Assembly (NCBI RefSeq): GCF_050908995.1
Contig: NC_135120.1
Location: 11,173,433-11,237,432 of the forward strand
From: Andrena cerasifolii
Taxonomy: Eukaryota; Arthropoda; Insecta; Hymenoptera; Andrenidae
DNA length: 64,000 bases
Reading direction: 5' to 3'
Below are positions 25,401 through 37,514 of the stretch, one piece after another. The notes beneath the pieces were generated by a model. That model worked only from the letters and a program-made list of their open reading frames with translations, was not told the origin of the DNA and did not search any database. Every line of letters starts with the position of its first letter. The stretch's first letter is position 1. Made by a program: the position numbers and the translations under genes.

Positions 25401-27707
25401 GCTAAAATTATAGAGTTTCATACAGCTTATTTATATATATATAGTTTCACAAAACTTTGAAGTCAATAAATTTGCCTCGAGTAATCTGTAATTGTTTATC
25501 ACGAACAGTTAAGTCTTCGAGCTACGAAAACTTTTCAAACATTTCAATTTTATTACTGATAGGTACAGTGATATACAAGTAACAAAAATCTCAGCTGAAT
25601 TCGAGATGATTGAAATTTAATGGTTATCATCCAATTCACAGATCGTGTTTCATGTTCCGCACGATTTCCTCGATGAAAGTGAAACCAGGCCAGTTTCTGA
25701 AGCCCCTGTCCGTGAAAGTGTGGTACGCGATTCTTACCATGATAGGCATCGTCACATCGGTTTTAATTATTTTTGTAAAAATGGAGGGGATTCGCAGACC
25801 CGCGGAGATTTACGGGCTGTCTGTTCTACTCACGATCGGAGCTTTATCTCAGCAAGGTACGGAGACCCTGTAGAAAGATATTGGTAAAGGAAGAGCAGTG
25901 CGATAAAGGAATAGTCGATAAGTCATGAAGCTTGTTTTGCTCAGGTTCTGCGTTCGTCCCAGCTCGTTACGCAGGCCGTATCGCCTTCCTGCACATTCTA
26001 GTATTTAGCACATTAATGTTGAATTATTATTCGGCGAGCGTTGTGTCGAATCGCTTGAAGAATAAGGGTGAAAAGATGAACGATTCCTTACTCGATCTGG
26101 CGAGGAGCAACATGAAACTCGCGGCGGAGCCCACGCCGTATATTCGTTCTTTCCTTCAGGTGATGTTTCTTTAGTAAATATAAAATAAATACAGAAGTAA
26201 ATACTCTATTTTATACTAGGGTTTGTTAACATTTTGTCTTGAAATCGTCTCGGATACAAGTACATATATTGTAGTAGGTAACAGTTTACTGTAAAATTAA
26301 TCTCCATGAGTTCATATTCTCAGAAAAAAACACCTTTGTAGCTGCCACCCTACGACTGTCAGGGGTTTCTTTCTGAGAATATGCTAAATGGAATAAAGAT
26401 TTATAATTTGATACCACCTTTTAAAACATTCATATTTTGTACAGATTTTAGTTATTTTAGTTTTTTTTATTTATTTGGTTTTGTATAGTATAAAGTATAT
26501 TTAAAAAAAATTGAACCACACGTTTTTTTAATCCTTAGGAGGGTCGCTACTGCACCTACCAAAATCAGGTCAATATTTTCTAAACTTCGACTTTTTTTGC
26601 ACCTAAAAGTTACGAAAACCGCAGGCCAAAAAGTTATTTTTCTTTAACCCACTGCCATTTTGTAGAATTTATTTCTAAATTTTGGATCGTAGTAGGGGCC
26701 ATAGCGACACTCATAAGAATTAAAAAAAGCGTTAGGTTCCATTTTTTCTAATACAAAAGAATCTTTCATATCCTTAGACACAATTAAATATTCCAGAAAA
26801 ACGAAGCTTGTCAATAATAAATCAATTTTAAAAGGAATATTTAATCGACTTGAAACTTGAAACATTCTAATCCAACCCTCTGTTTTAACTGCAAAGTGAA
26901 CAGAATTTTCAAGTACCAAAGTATATTTATTCATACGTCAGGTGCCAGACAGAGAAGTCAGATATTTCTACGAACATCGTTGGACAAAGATACCGGAATT
27001 CAACAGGTACTTGCCCTTAGAGGAAGGGCTGAATCGCGTGGCAGAGGGTACGTTGGCTTACGACACGATGATCGATTCCGCTTATCCTTACATCGAGCAC
27101 ACGTTCAACGATCGAAGCATCTGCGAGCTCACCGAGGTTCACCTCTTTCGCACTGTTTTGGCATTGTACGCGAGGCACAAGAGCCCCTTCACCGAACTCT
27201 TGAAAATAGGGTACGAAAGCCTACAGACCTATCTACAACCCTGGAACACAAGAATTCGTCATTTCTACGACTGCTCCTCTATTAATTGTTCCAAACAGCA
27301 TGTTTTCAATATAAAACTATTACCAAAGATGAAATTTGCAATGACATAGAAATAAAAATCTGGAGGAAGTGGTAAATTTGATGAACGTTTGTGTTGGAGG
27401 AATATCGAATAACGGTTGTGTTTTAGGGTAAATAATTAATAAAAAAAAAACGGTCCAAACGAGCACATCTTTCTAAGACACTGTTTATTCTAGTTTAACG
27501 AAAATGCGCAACATTGGTCTGCAAAACCGCGAATGGAAACGATGGTCAGCCAGAAGACCCTTCTGCCCCAGCAACCTACTCATCGCGGAGCCACTATCGA
27601 TTTACGAGGCAGCGCCGATTTTCGTCTTCTTTTCCGTCTCAGTGGGAATCTCCCTTCTAATTTGCGTTGTGGAGAATATCCTCTACTGGATCTCACCGAC
27701 ACGGTGA
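22424..27707 (+). CDS. IR75-like ionotropic receptor, copy 1
   Basis: Nine coding exons: 22424-22565, 22653-22831, 23626-23934, 24328-24458, 24717-24878, 25642-25856, 25945-26159, 26942-27210, 27494-27707; 611 aa. It has a signal peptide (MDRIYLLIVLTLQLAGVLC), a long N-terminal region with the conserved block DYFAFRKVKRVVGFSCG, and a split ligand-binding domain with S1 around residues 250-330. TM1 is at about 334-353, followed by a pore loop ending SQQG (377-380), then the LNYYSASVVS helix (about 391-415; glutamate-receptor SYTANLAAF position), S2 in exons 7-9, and the last TM at about 583-600. IRs are odour-gated cation channels that need co-receptors such as IR8a or IR25a. It is the first of four tandem same-strand genes sharing this exon plan. 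Clade assignment to IR75 is by overall resemblance. Confidence 0.88.
22941..23414. mobile_element. 474-bp MITE with ~35-bp TIRs, IR copy 1 intron 2
   Basis: The left end ATTGAAGAGTCCTTGTAGAA, continuing AACACTGTAAGTGCCA, is mirrored at the right end as TGGCACTTACAGTGTTTTCT then GCAAGGACTCTTCAAT. Over about 35 bp there is a single T/C difference. The element is flanked by TA on both sides, compatible with a Tc1/mariner-type origin. No transposase is encoded. A relic of the same family is in the lipase gene. Confidence 0.85.
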
Positions 27708-29942
27708 ATAAACAGTGGAAGAACCGTACCGAGTATGTTAACGCTTTGAGTGGTATTTAGACTTTCAAAAATGCCCCTTCATCCATAAGCGACTCTATAG
27801 GGGTCGCCTACGACCCCCAAGAATTTTAAGTTTCTCTGCAAATTTTTCAATAGACTCTAGAAGTCTAGAATACCAAGCTTTCACTCCGAAATGTCGATTT
27901 TCTTATTGTAACTGGAAACCATGTACTGTAAGCTGTAAATCTCTTCTCCGAACATACCTAAAGAATCTTTCGAAAACGTTAAGTGAATTTTGGAATATTC
28001 CAATTTCAATTTGGGGGTCGCCCGTGACCCCACAGTGTCAGATCTCTCTAAAATTGTCACAGTGTCTTTCTAGAGTTAAGTAGATCAAGTTCTTCCGAAC
28101 CATCGCCTCTGACGAGAATCTTTTGTACAAGCCCTGGTTCGTTTTCAAAATACACATTCAGGGGCTCTCGAAGAATACTTGTGGCCGTTTCCAAAATATA
28201 CCGATCTAAGAACACCATCGAATCCCTCGGCGCGAGAACACGCCGACGCCACACAAAGCGTTAAACTCGGCTCATTAATACGAATTCTAAGCTGCAGTGA
28301 CTTTCAGAACATCGAGCGCCGTGTTGGAGAAAAGGCGCCTGATCAACAGGAACCTGCATCTGCCGTCTCTGCGAGACCTTAATCTGCAATCGCTGCGGAA
28401 TTTCCACGTCTTTGGGGACCTGGCTGGTTTTCGCAACCCTTAAGCAACAGCAGCTCGAATATTACCGTCACAGCTTTGAATTAACGTCTATACCAACGAT
28501 TAGAAATATCCTCCCACATGCGTGCCTCTTTCCCCTTGATTATCCCCCAAATGCACGCGCGTCGAATGAAATTCGACACGCGCAGCGAGGGTTTGCACGC
28601 ACGCTGACGATTTAATTGAAATTAAACGACTCGCTTGGAGCACGCTGATTAATTACAGTAGTGATCAGTGATTTCGTTGCAAAGCTTTGATACGCCACGA
28701 TGATCCTGAATCGCGTAATCATTCTTTTTAAACCAATACCCTTTCGATACCTTTAATGATTGGCTCATCGTGAAATTCATATTTCGCGACTGGCTCCATC
28801 GGCACCAGTCGAATTAATAACACATGGAAATGTTGTGCACAGCGCTGATATAAATTTAGGGACCCAGTGGAAATAGGCTCGTGCTACATATGCATCAAGT
28901 TTCCTGCAATGGAGTGTAATTCCACCGCCTCCTAATATAATAGCATGTACGTTTCACCGAGCAGAATCATATTAAATTTTCTTCACGCTGAGAAAAGAGA
29001 AATGCGTAGTGGAAAGGGGGCCTATTTCACCAGAGTTGGGCATTATCCGAATAAATTTTTTATTCGAATAATTTCTTTATTCGAGAGTAACGAATAATTT
29101 TTTATTCGAGCGTAACGAATAATTTCTTTATTCGAGAGTAACGAATAATATTTTATTGCCATAAATTTTTATCTATAACATAATTCTTTTGCTGCTTTTT
29201 TATGTTTATATAGGGTCATTCGGAGAAATATGCCACAGTCAACTTTGAAACGCAATATCTCACAAGTATTTTAAGATATAAAGCAGAAAGTGTTTGTGTG
29301 TTTGTCTGTCGCCTAAAAACTTTCGAATAAAAATTCGAAGCTTATGCAAATAAATTTTTACCCAACTCTGCATATAAAATTAATTTTTCAGCTACAATTT
29401 GAAAATAGTTGCAATTTACCACTTAATTCAAGTACCGTTTAAAGTAATTACAATTTCCTATCGCATTTCCTATGAAAATAATTTTTCAGCTAAAATTTGA
29501 CAATAGTTAACAATTCTTCCCGCAACATACTTTCCTCTAAAATGACAAACCGGTGGCATGTGCCTGTTTTCCACTGGGCCCCTCAATTTCTGATAATGGT
29601 ACAATCAATATTGCAACGTTCCGTCGGATTTAGCTCGTTTCTTTCGAGACTCGCGTGTCTCATCGGACGTTCGATGAAAAATTCATCCAGACCCGTACAT
29701 CCCTTCCGTGACTCGAATAATTTGTCCAATCACTCGGTATCGTTTTGACACTTGTGACAGGCAATCTTGCATATCGGAATAAGAAATGACGTTGAGTGCG
29801 TTCGATGCAAATGCTCGAATAAAATGTATTAGAATAATGCAGCTGCAGAAGAAATTCGCGGGAGATGTAGAGGGTTCGGTATTTTGCTAGCTGGAAGGAT
29901 TGCGAAGGACTTGTTACCGTTGAAAGGGGGTAGTTTCTCGAA
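27708..29942. other. Spacer between IR copies 1 and 2
   Basis: 2.2 kb without a supported gene. 27790-28060 is bracketed by GGGGTCGCCTACGACCCCC and GGGGGTCGCCCGTGACCCC, probably the ends of a decayed element. 29031-29370 is a hAT-like MITE. The remaining ORFs (28057-28254 minus, 29497-29748 plus) show no family resemblance. Confidence 0.55.
29031..29370. mobile_element. hAT-like MITE, CAGAGTTGGG termini
   Basis: It begins CAGAGTTGGGCATTATCC and ends TTTTTACCCAACTCTG, inverted termini typical of hAT MITEs. The interior has repeats of TTTATTCGAGAGTAACGAATA. I did not find a clear 8-bp target duplication, so the boundaries rest on the termini alone. Confidence 0.7.
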
Positions 29943-32900
29943 ATGCGCGGGTTTTTAATCGTTTTATTGGAAATGGTTTTGGTGTCGAGCGCGCAGGATC
30001 ATATTTTTATTCGCGATTATTTCCTGCATAAGCGGGTGCGGAATGTCGTGGGATTTTCTTGTGGTGACACAATAGGTACCATGATATAATATAGACACTA
30101 TATTTTTGGGATATTTAGAATGCTAGGCTATATTATAGTTGCTTTTGGATGCAAAGATTCAGTGAAATTCAGTTTGTGTTAATCAGTCTTTGGAGTTAAT
30201 TAAAAGTGATTATTTATTATTTTTAATAATCTCATGTTTTGTCGAGTACTACTCATTACTGTTTACTGATTCACCCTTAGCACCGTTTTATTGCAGAATA
30301 AAAAATTAGTTACGTTAATAGCATCAGTTAAGCTACGTTTCGGCAAAGTTTGAGATTTTTTTGAACTTTCGAGTTGCTGAACTTCTCTGAAATGCCTCTC
30401 CACGAGTCAAAGAATTTTAAATCACCCTCGGCTCACTACGCATCTCGTTGCTTTCTACCACGAGTACATTCCAAAGTTACAGACCCCAAATTACATATCC
30501 ATTATCTGCGATTTTTTTATAGTGATTTTTCCAGCAGTAAGTTTGATAATACAGGCTTATCAAAAAAATGTTTCATTTCTTTCCCATTAATATCGTAAAA
30601 CTGATCCAAAGCAGTGAACACTTTTCAAACTCATAGCCCACCCCAACGTCACTTTCCCAAACAACAGAACTCTGATTTTAAATTTTCCAAAAGCTAAAAA
30701 AAAATAGTGTTCACTCGAGCCCTCCTAATAATGCACCGTTTGAGTCAGGTGACTTCAATCTCCTAAGAACCCTGAGCACCACAGGCGTGTACACCATAAT
30801 ACGAGAACCCAGCGTGAAGATCGACTTCCGTAGATTTCTGAGAAGCGACACTTGGACGGTGGGAGTCATCGTTGACCTTCGTTGCCACAATGAAACCGCC
30901 GTTCGGATCTTCGCCGAAGTAAGATAAACCTACCCTTAGAGTTTAGAACCTCAATAAGGAATCATTGTTAAATTACAATGTAAGAAATACTGCGTAAGAA
31001 AGGGAAGGGGGTGGAATATAAGATCTTACAAAATCTTATACTCGGCATGGGAGGGGGTAAGAAATCGTCAAAATTACCCTTAGGTACCTAATTTAAGGGG
31101 TCTCTCTACTTCGACGGCCTGAAAAGAAGCGCGGTATTTGGGATTTTTTTAAGAGAAACCATCAAACCATATTAATTGAAAAAATTATGCCTATATTTGT
31201 ACATATTTACACAATTAACACTTTAACGGTCACGCGCGCGATCTACGTACACTTTTGCCCGGCCTCCAAAGATATATTTTCGACTCATTTCTTCAACCAC
31301 CCCCTCGCCGGTTGTACCACCAACACCGGGGCACCCTGTATAATACTTAAGAAATTTGAAAAGGTTCGGCAGCGAGCGTCAGTTTTCTTGAAAATATGTG
31401 ACCGTCAAAGTGGTGGAATCGAATTTCATTTGTAATATAATTTCATGGAACCTAGGGCTCCAAGTACAGAATGTACGATTACTCGTACAATTGGCTGGTG
31501 TTCGGCTCTAATTACAATCAGAGTCTGTCGCTCTTGAACGACACCGCCTACAACATGGTGACAGACCTTGTTCTGGCGATATCGAACAGCCGCGATGGTT
31601 ACGATCTCTACGACGTTTACAATCACTGCAAATATCGCGGCGGCTCGCTGAACGTGACGGAACTGGGCACATGGCGGAGTGATTTGGGGCTGAGCGTCAC
31701 TTTGACGCAGCCTTTAATTAACAGGAGAGCCAACATGCACGGGATGAGGCTGAAAATATCGGGGGTGGTGAGTGTCGTTTGCGGACCCTCCATTGGCTTC
31801 GTTAGCTGGGTAATCAATGCTTGATTAAACAGGAAAATATGCGGGATAATTATTCCACGAACGATAATCAAACTTCTGATTTTATTGAACCGAGGTACGG
31901 TGGTTCGTAAAAGTAATTGTTAAGTTTTACAGGCATTTATGAAATTAGTATGGGTCGAAGTAATGCTTTGGTATCGTTTGGAATAATATATGCCCTTATT
32001 GCGCATGAAGGGTGAACTACGCGAGGTGATTAGTCTGATTATTTTCATTGCTGGTGGATCGATTTGGATAATTTGATTTAATGGGATCTACGAGCTGATT
32101 ATAGAATATTTTTCAATGTTCTTAAAATTATCTCCTGTGCTCCTAAGTGGGACTCTAGCACTTGTTTTTATGCGAGTCTAACAATGATTATTATTCTAAA
32201 AAATTCTGGTAACATTAGTGCGCAAAGTTGTATTATTTCTATTTAATAACTTTTCCCTCTATATCACCACTTTTAATCGTAAAGATCTGTTTGCTGAATT
32301 CCCTTCTTCCCCTTACCAGAAAAGGAAACAGGCACAATTACAGACCCATAGACTTTTATACCTACCTGTAAAACTACGAAAGTACTACTGTAATCAACTT
32401 TTGGTCTGTCTAAACCTAAACCAAATCGCTTCTGATGAATCTTAATCGGTCCACTAATATCGCAAACGATCAAGGTGCTCATATTCCATGGTTGGCCCTT
32501 TTAATCCGAAGCATTAAATACCTGTAGAATCGTCCTCTTATAAAATACTCCATTTAGATACAATACAGACCAAAGGACATGCGTCTCGAGGATTACATGC
32601 AGGATATCAATACGAGGTCCTTAGACAGTATGCACAAATTCGTGCACGCCATGATACTGCATACAGGGGACCTTTTTAATTACAGGTAATAAACGGAAGC
32701 AGTGGCGCGATTTTCTGCCATACTGACAGGCCTTTCTTTTTTTTTCAGTGTCCATGCGTCTGAAATAATATACTGGGACAGGCACAGCGTGCACGGTTTG
32801 ATTTTCGAATTTCTGCAAGCGAATTACATCGACTTCGCCAGTAATCCGAGGATCATGGTGTCCGAGCGATTGGATTATGCTAGTCTTATTGGAGCAGCTT

Positions 32901-35541
32901 GGCCAATTCGGTAAGAAAATGACAATGGGTATGAAAAATGTGTTGTTTTTTTTATCTGCTAAGCTTGGTAACTTTGTTCAATGCACATTCATGGGAATAT
33001 CGAATGTTGGATTGTTCACACTCATGTTAAGCGTAGAAATTAATTTGAGTGTGGCAATTAGGGTACTGGTCAATGTTCGTGTGTTAACAAGGGAAGATCC
33101 CGAATGTCCTGATATATATATGTATAAAAAAAATTTGGAAACTGAAAACCAGTATTTTTGTGAAAGAAAGCCGGTCTTCTAATGGTTAAGGACGTCGAAT
33201 ATGTTTTACAAAAATGGAATGTTATCGTCTCGGTTAGGCCCTGCTTCATGCTGTTGTCGACTTCGACCAACAAGATCAAGCTGGAGATCTTCCTGAAGCC
33301 CTTCACCCGACAAACCTGGTACACTTTCGCGGCTTTCGGTTTGTTCTGCATATTCGTTATAAAATTAATAATGAATCAGGAGGGAATTGGGAAGAAAGAG
33401 AAATATTCGGGGGCTGTGGTGCTGTCAGTGGGAATCTTATCTCAGCAAGGTGGGTGTTAAACAGCAATCATCCATTAAGAGCGAATTCCACTTACGCTCA
33501 AATCGCCCGTGATTTTCATTTAGCTAGGTTTTCGCTAACTGTACGCGACTAGACGCAATGTCAAGAATTTCAAAGTCGATTTTCTCGAAAATGAAGCGCG
33601 ACATGAAAAAAAGGTACTCTTTCTTTTTTACTTATGACAAGTAAATAAGTCGAAAAAAAGGAATGAAATTTTTTGATACTGCGCTTCATTTTCGAGAAAA
33701 TCGAGTTTTAAATTCTTGACGGTGGGTCCAGTCGCGTATAGGGAAAACTACCCTAATGAAACTCACGAGCGATTTGGGCGTAAGTGGAATTCGCCCTAAA
33801 TCATATAACGAACGTCGTATCCTCGTGACAGGTGCGAATCTCTTTCCAAAACGCGTGGCATGCCGCATCGCACTTTTCCAAATGACGATACACGGCTGGA
33901 TAATGTACAATTATTATTCTGCCAGTATCGTTTCCGCTCGGCTGAGCGAGCCCCTTGACATGATGGAGGATTCGGTGACCGTACTCGCAGATAGCAATTT
34001 GAAAATTGCTGCTGAGGCTGTGCCTTACCTGAACTACTTTTTGTACGTAAGTGTCGATTGATGAGTGTATTCTATTCACGAAAATAATTTTACTTATTCA
34101 TTCGAGGGATAAAGAATTTGCCAACAACCTTGGTGATTTATCCTATCGACATCCTTATCTGTGGATCTAATTTTGTAAATTGTATGAATTACAAATTTCA
34201 CAAATTTTACAAATTTTACAAATTTTACAAATTTTACAAATTTTACAAATTTTATAAGTTTTATAAATTACAAATTTTATAAATTACAAATTTTACTATT
34301 TTTTTTCAAATTTTATAAATTACAAATTTTATTTATTACAAATTTTACAAATTTCATAAATTTTATAAATTTGGATAAAATTTGTTAAGATCGTTCATGA
34401 TTATCGATAGCTGAATCAGTACCGTCTTTAAGCATGGGCACACTGGGCAGTCGTCAGGGGCCCCATGATAGCAGGAGCCCCCAAATACAAAACAGTTTTA
34501 TTCCCATAGGTGGGCAGGGGCCCCACTGCATTGCATTGCCCCAGGGCCTACGATGCTGTTATGACGGCTCTGAGCTAAATAAGAGTAACGAAATTAATTT
34601 CTATTTTTTTTTTTAAATATAATTATGTATTGAAATATTCCTGTCTGATTCCTGTCAATATTATTTATCTCCCTAAAATTACTCGAATTTGCGAAGAAAT
34701 CGATTCTGCATCGGTGAATACTATAATATCGTGATATTATTAGAAATTGAACTGGGAGTCGGATTACTTTCGAACGAAACGCTGGGACCCTTTACCAGAA
34801 TCGAAGAGATACTTGCCCATTGAAGAGGGTATCAAACAAGTTAGCCAAGGGATTTTGGCGTACCACACTGATCCTAATACAGCGTATCCTTACGTCGAAA
34901 GGATGTTCGACTCGAATAAAATCTGCGAGCTCACGGAGATCCACTTGTTTAAACAATCCGTGATGGGCATGTACGCCAGCCATAATGGGCAGTTCGTCGA
35001 GATGGCGAAGATAGGGTGAGGAAAACATTTCTTACGGTGTTTATTTCTTTAGTTTTCTACATCTTACACAAATCCCTCAACAGAAAAGGCGATTATGTCG
35101 AAAATAGGGAAGATATGTGCGATGGCCAGTTAAGTAAGCAATTCGATGCAATTGAATTATATTACATTTAAAAATAAATAGTAGGAATCCTTGATTTTTG
35201 TACTTCCCCAAAGACTTCGTTATTAACAAATCTATATTTTGCGATACATTTTGAAATATATAAACACGTAAATTTCAATTTTTGTAATATTTTACGTGCA
35301 AGTGTCCTTAAGGGTTATTATCTTTGTAAGATTGACGAAGATGTTCAACACTGGGCTTCGCGATCGACAAATCAAGCACTGGTCATCAAGAAAACCTCAG
35401 TGTCAGCCCGACACATTGTCCACAAGAAGCATCACTATCTACGAAACCGCCCCTGCTCTAATATTACTGGCATTTGGTATCGTCATAGCTGGAGGAATCT
35501 GTATCTCAGAGAACATTATTTACAAACGTTCGAGGAAGTGA
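29943..35541 (+). CDS. IR75-like ionotropic receptor, copy 2
   Basis: Nine coding exons: 29943-30075, 30749-30918, 31456-31767, 32558-32685, 32749-32910, 33238-33449, 33832-34046, 34744-35015, 35331-35541; 604 aa. The exon phases are identical to copy 1. The signal peptide is MRGFLIVLLEMVLVSSA and the N-terminal block is DYFLHKRVRNVVGFSCGD. Exon 2 has no ATG near its start and is recovered only by splicing; it encodes VGVIVDLRCHNETAVRIFAE. The pore ends ILSQQG, followed by IMYNYYSASIVSARL. The final exon contains ITIYETAPALILLAFGIVIA (last TM) and ends KRSRK. Role as for copy 1. Introns hold one complete MITE (intron 6) and a 9-bp microsatellite (intron 7). Exon 4 start (32558) was chosen by phase. 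Confidence 0.87.
33475..33796. mobile_element. MITE in IR copy 2 intron 6
   Basis: AGCGAATTCCACTTACGC...CAAATCGCCCGTGA at the left is inverted at the right as CACGAGCGATTTGGGCG...TAAGTGGAATTCGCCC. Inner arms GATTTTCTCGAAAATGAAGC and CTTCATTTTCGAGAAAATC are also inverted. A half copy of the same family sits inside the EIPR1 intron MITE at about 9741-9870. The target duplication could not be resolved. Confidence 0.8.
34195..34345. repeat. 9-bp microsatellite
   Basis: ACAAATTTT is repeated head to tail about eight times and then decays into ATAAATTAC/AAATTTTAT variants. It lies in IR copy 2 intron 7. Confidence 0.9.
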
Positions 35542-35599
35542 GTTCGAAGCAATTTTTTCTTAATACGTCAAGAAAGTAAAATAAGTAGGTACTAAAGGG

Positions 35600-36045
35600 G
35601 AAGATGGGTGAGTGACAATCGCCGATTTTTATGCAACTTTGCTCGCTTGTTTGTTGGACCAATCTACGAACTTTTCCGTATTCGGTTGGTGCTCCTTCCA
35701 ATTGCGGATTTAAGAAAAAAGGCCCAGGTGGCAAAAGTTCTGAGGGGCCCATTTTTTCGAGAAAATGAAGAAGTAGTTTACTAAAAACGGGCTAAGTGTA
35801 GTAGTACAGAACAAAAGTATAGTATTTGGATACCTATACCTAATCATAATTTTTTTTGGAGATGGGCCTCTTCTGGGCAGGGGCCCAGGCGGCAACTGCT
35901 TATCAGCCGCCCCGTTAAATCCGCAACAGGCTACTTCTGCACGGTAAAGTTCTTAGGTTGGTTCAACAAACAGTACAGTAATGTTGCATCGCAATTAGCA
36001 CGTATCACTCGCCGATATTCCCTTGTTAGTGCGAAAATTTGCATA
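35600..36045. mobile_element. Long-TIR foldback element in unit A
   Basis: GAGTGACAATCGCCGATTTT...ATGCAACTTTGCTCGCTTG at the left is inverted at the right as GTAATGTTGCATCGCAATTAG...CACTCGCCGATATTCCC, with arms of about 100 bp. A smaller inverted pair (TTGCGGATTTAAG and GTTAAATCCGCAA) and GGGGCCCAGGCGGCAA-type words fill the centre, suggesting nesting. The same TIRs bound the 1.3-kb element of unit B. Confidence 0.75.
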
Positions 36046-36460
36046 CATTTTGCAGAAAGACAGTGATGAACCGAAAGAAGATTGCTGGCGCGAGGGGGAG
36101 CATTACTAGTGGGAACAGTAAAGACAATCTGCTGGATTTGCAGCTCTAAACTATATATATAATTACCTATCACGGTTTAGAAAGTAGAAACAACAAAACC
36201 ACTTTAATAATTAATTAGTCTAGAATTCTGATTACCTACGTCGAATTTACATTAAACGCGTTGGAACACGCTTGTAAACGAAGATTGAATTATAATTCAC
36301 AGTCAAATTAGAAATATTATTAGTATAATAAAATTCTGACCATTATCCATATTAATTGGACCCATAATCATTTGTATTACTGAGTAATCACTACAATTTA
36401 ATTAATTAAGTTCTGAGTATTATAGCTGAGTAACTCGTGCCCAGCTGTTGTCCGCTATTA

Positions 36461-37303
36461 CCCACTCAGATAGCACAGAGGCGTCTAAAGATGTCCTAAT
36501 AACTTCGTAAAACGTTTAGACCAAAAACAGACCCAAACTGGATGTCTTAAGGGGAGGTCCCGGTCTAGAGCCCAAAAAATAGGTGATATTTAGGAATTAA
36601 TTAAAGGAAAACTACTATATATAATTTAATGGGACTTTTTGCATTGTATTAAGGATGTCTTAAATTATAGAAATATATTTTTTGTTTTATAATTAATCAT
36701 TGCAGGCAGCCCTGGGTAGCCGTTAAAGTCAAGGCGTCAAAAAATTCATCCAAATCGGTGGGACCTGTATCTCCAAAAGTTATTATCCGATTCGACTGAA
36801 ACTTTTTTATTTTAAAGAATATACTTTTAGCTAGGGAGGAAACCAGAACAATTTACAAAAATAACATTTTTTTAGAAAATAACGACACTTGAAGTTTGAA
36901 ATCACTTTTCCCCTATATTTTTCGTCCTTTCAACGCCTTTGAAAATTATAAATTTGCAATTTTTATATTTTTTCTGGTTTCCCTCCTAGCCAGAAGTATA
37001 TTCTTCAAAGTAAAAAAAGTTTCAGTCGAATCGGATAATAACTTTTGGAGATGTAGGTCCCACCGTTTTGAGAACACTGTTTCGAGAAAAACGCGTTTAA
37101 AGTTTGACGTGAGCGCCGAGTGACCGGTTGTTGCCCATGCATTTCGCGCTACTCAAATGCCTATAACTTCGGGAATTTTACGAATTTCAACAAATCCTTT
37201 TAAACACGTTTTCCTACAAGGTTGAACAATCGAAAAATGAAATAAAAAAAAAATCGACATTTAGACCGGAACCTCCACTTAAAGACATCGCGTGCTGTCT
37301 GGG
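36461..37303. mobile_element. TA-flanked TIR element upstream of IR copy 3, absent from unit B
   Basis: It starts CCCACTCAGATAGCACAGAG and ends GACATCGCGTGCTGTCTGGG and is flanked by TA at 36459-36460 and 37304-37305. Unit B has the uninterrupted site GCCATTATCGGACC (about 42509-42522), so both edges and the TA duplication are confirmed by comparison. Inside, TTAAGGGGAGGTCCCGGTCT (36547) and AGACCGGAACCTCCACTTAA (ending 37282) form a second inverted pair with TTAA ends. Long inner arms share AAAAGTTATTATCCGATTCG. Confidence 0.88.
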
Positions 37304-37514
37304 TATCGGACCTTCACCACAGAAAACTTTGAATTCACTTGTGCATGTCCATAATGTGTACCTATCTCTCCTGTGAATAACAATCGCGTAACAACTGACG
37401 GTCTCTCATACAAAATGGAGCAATAAGCTACCTGGCTTGCGGCACGAACGCTCTGCACGCAGTCGCTCGACTTGCAACCAACCACAAAGCGTAGCCTTGC
37501 AGATTGCAACAGAG

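Noticed and set aside
31187..31435. ORF between exons 2 and 3 of IR copy 2
   Set aside because: Not in frame with a phased exon and without similarity to the other three copies; intronic.
37437..37514. Upstream extension of the IR copy 3 reading frame
   Set aside because: It would place 26 residues before a good signal peptide; the matching region of copy 4 has no upstream ATG and a TTG at the equivalent place.
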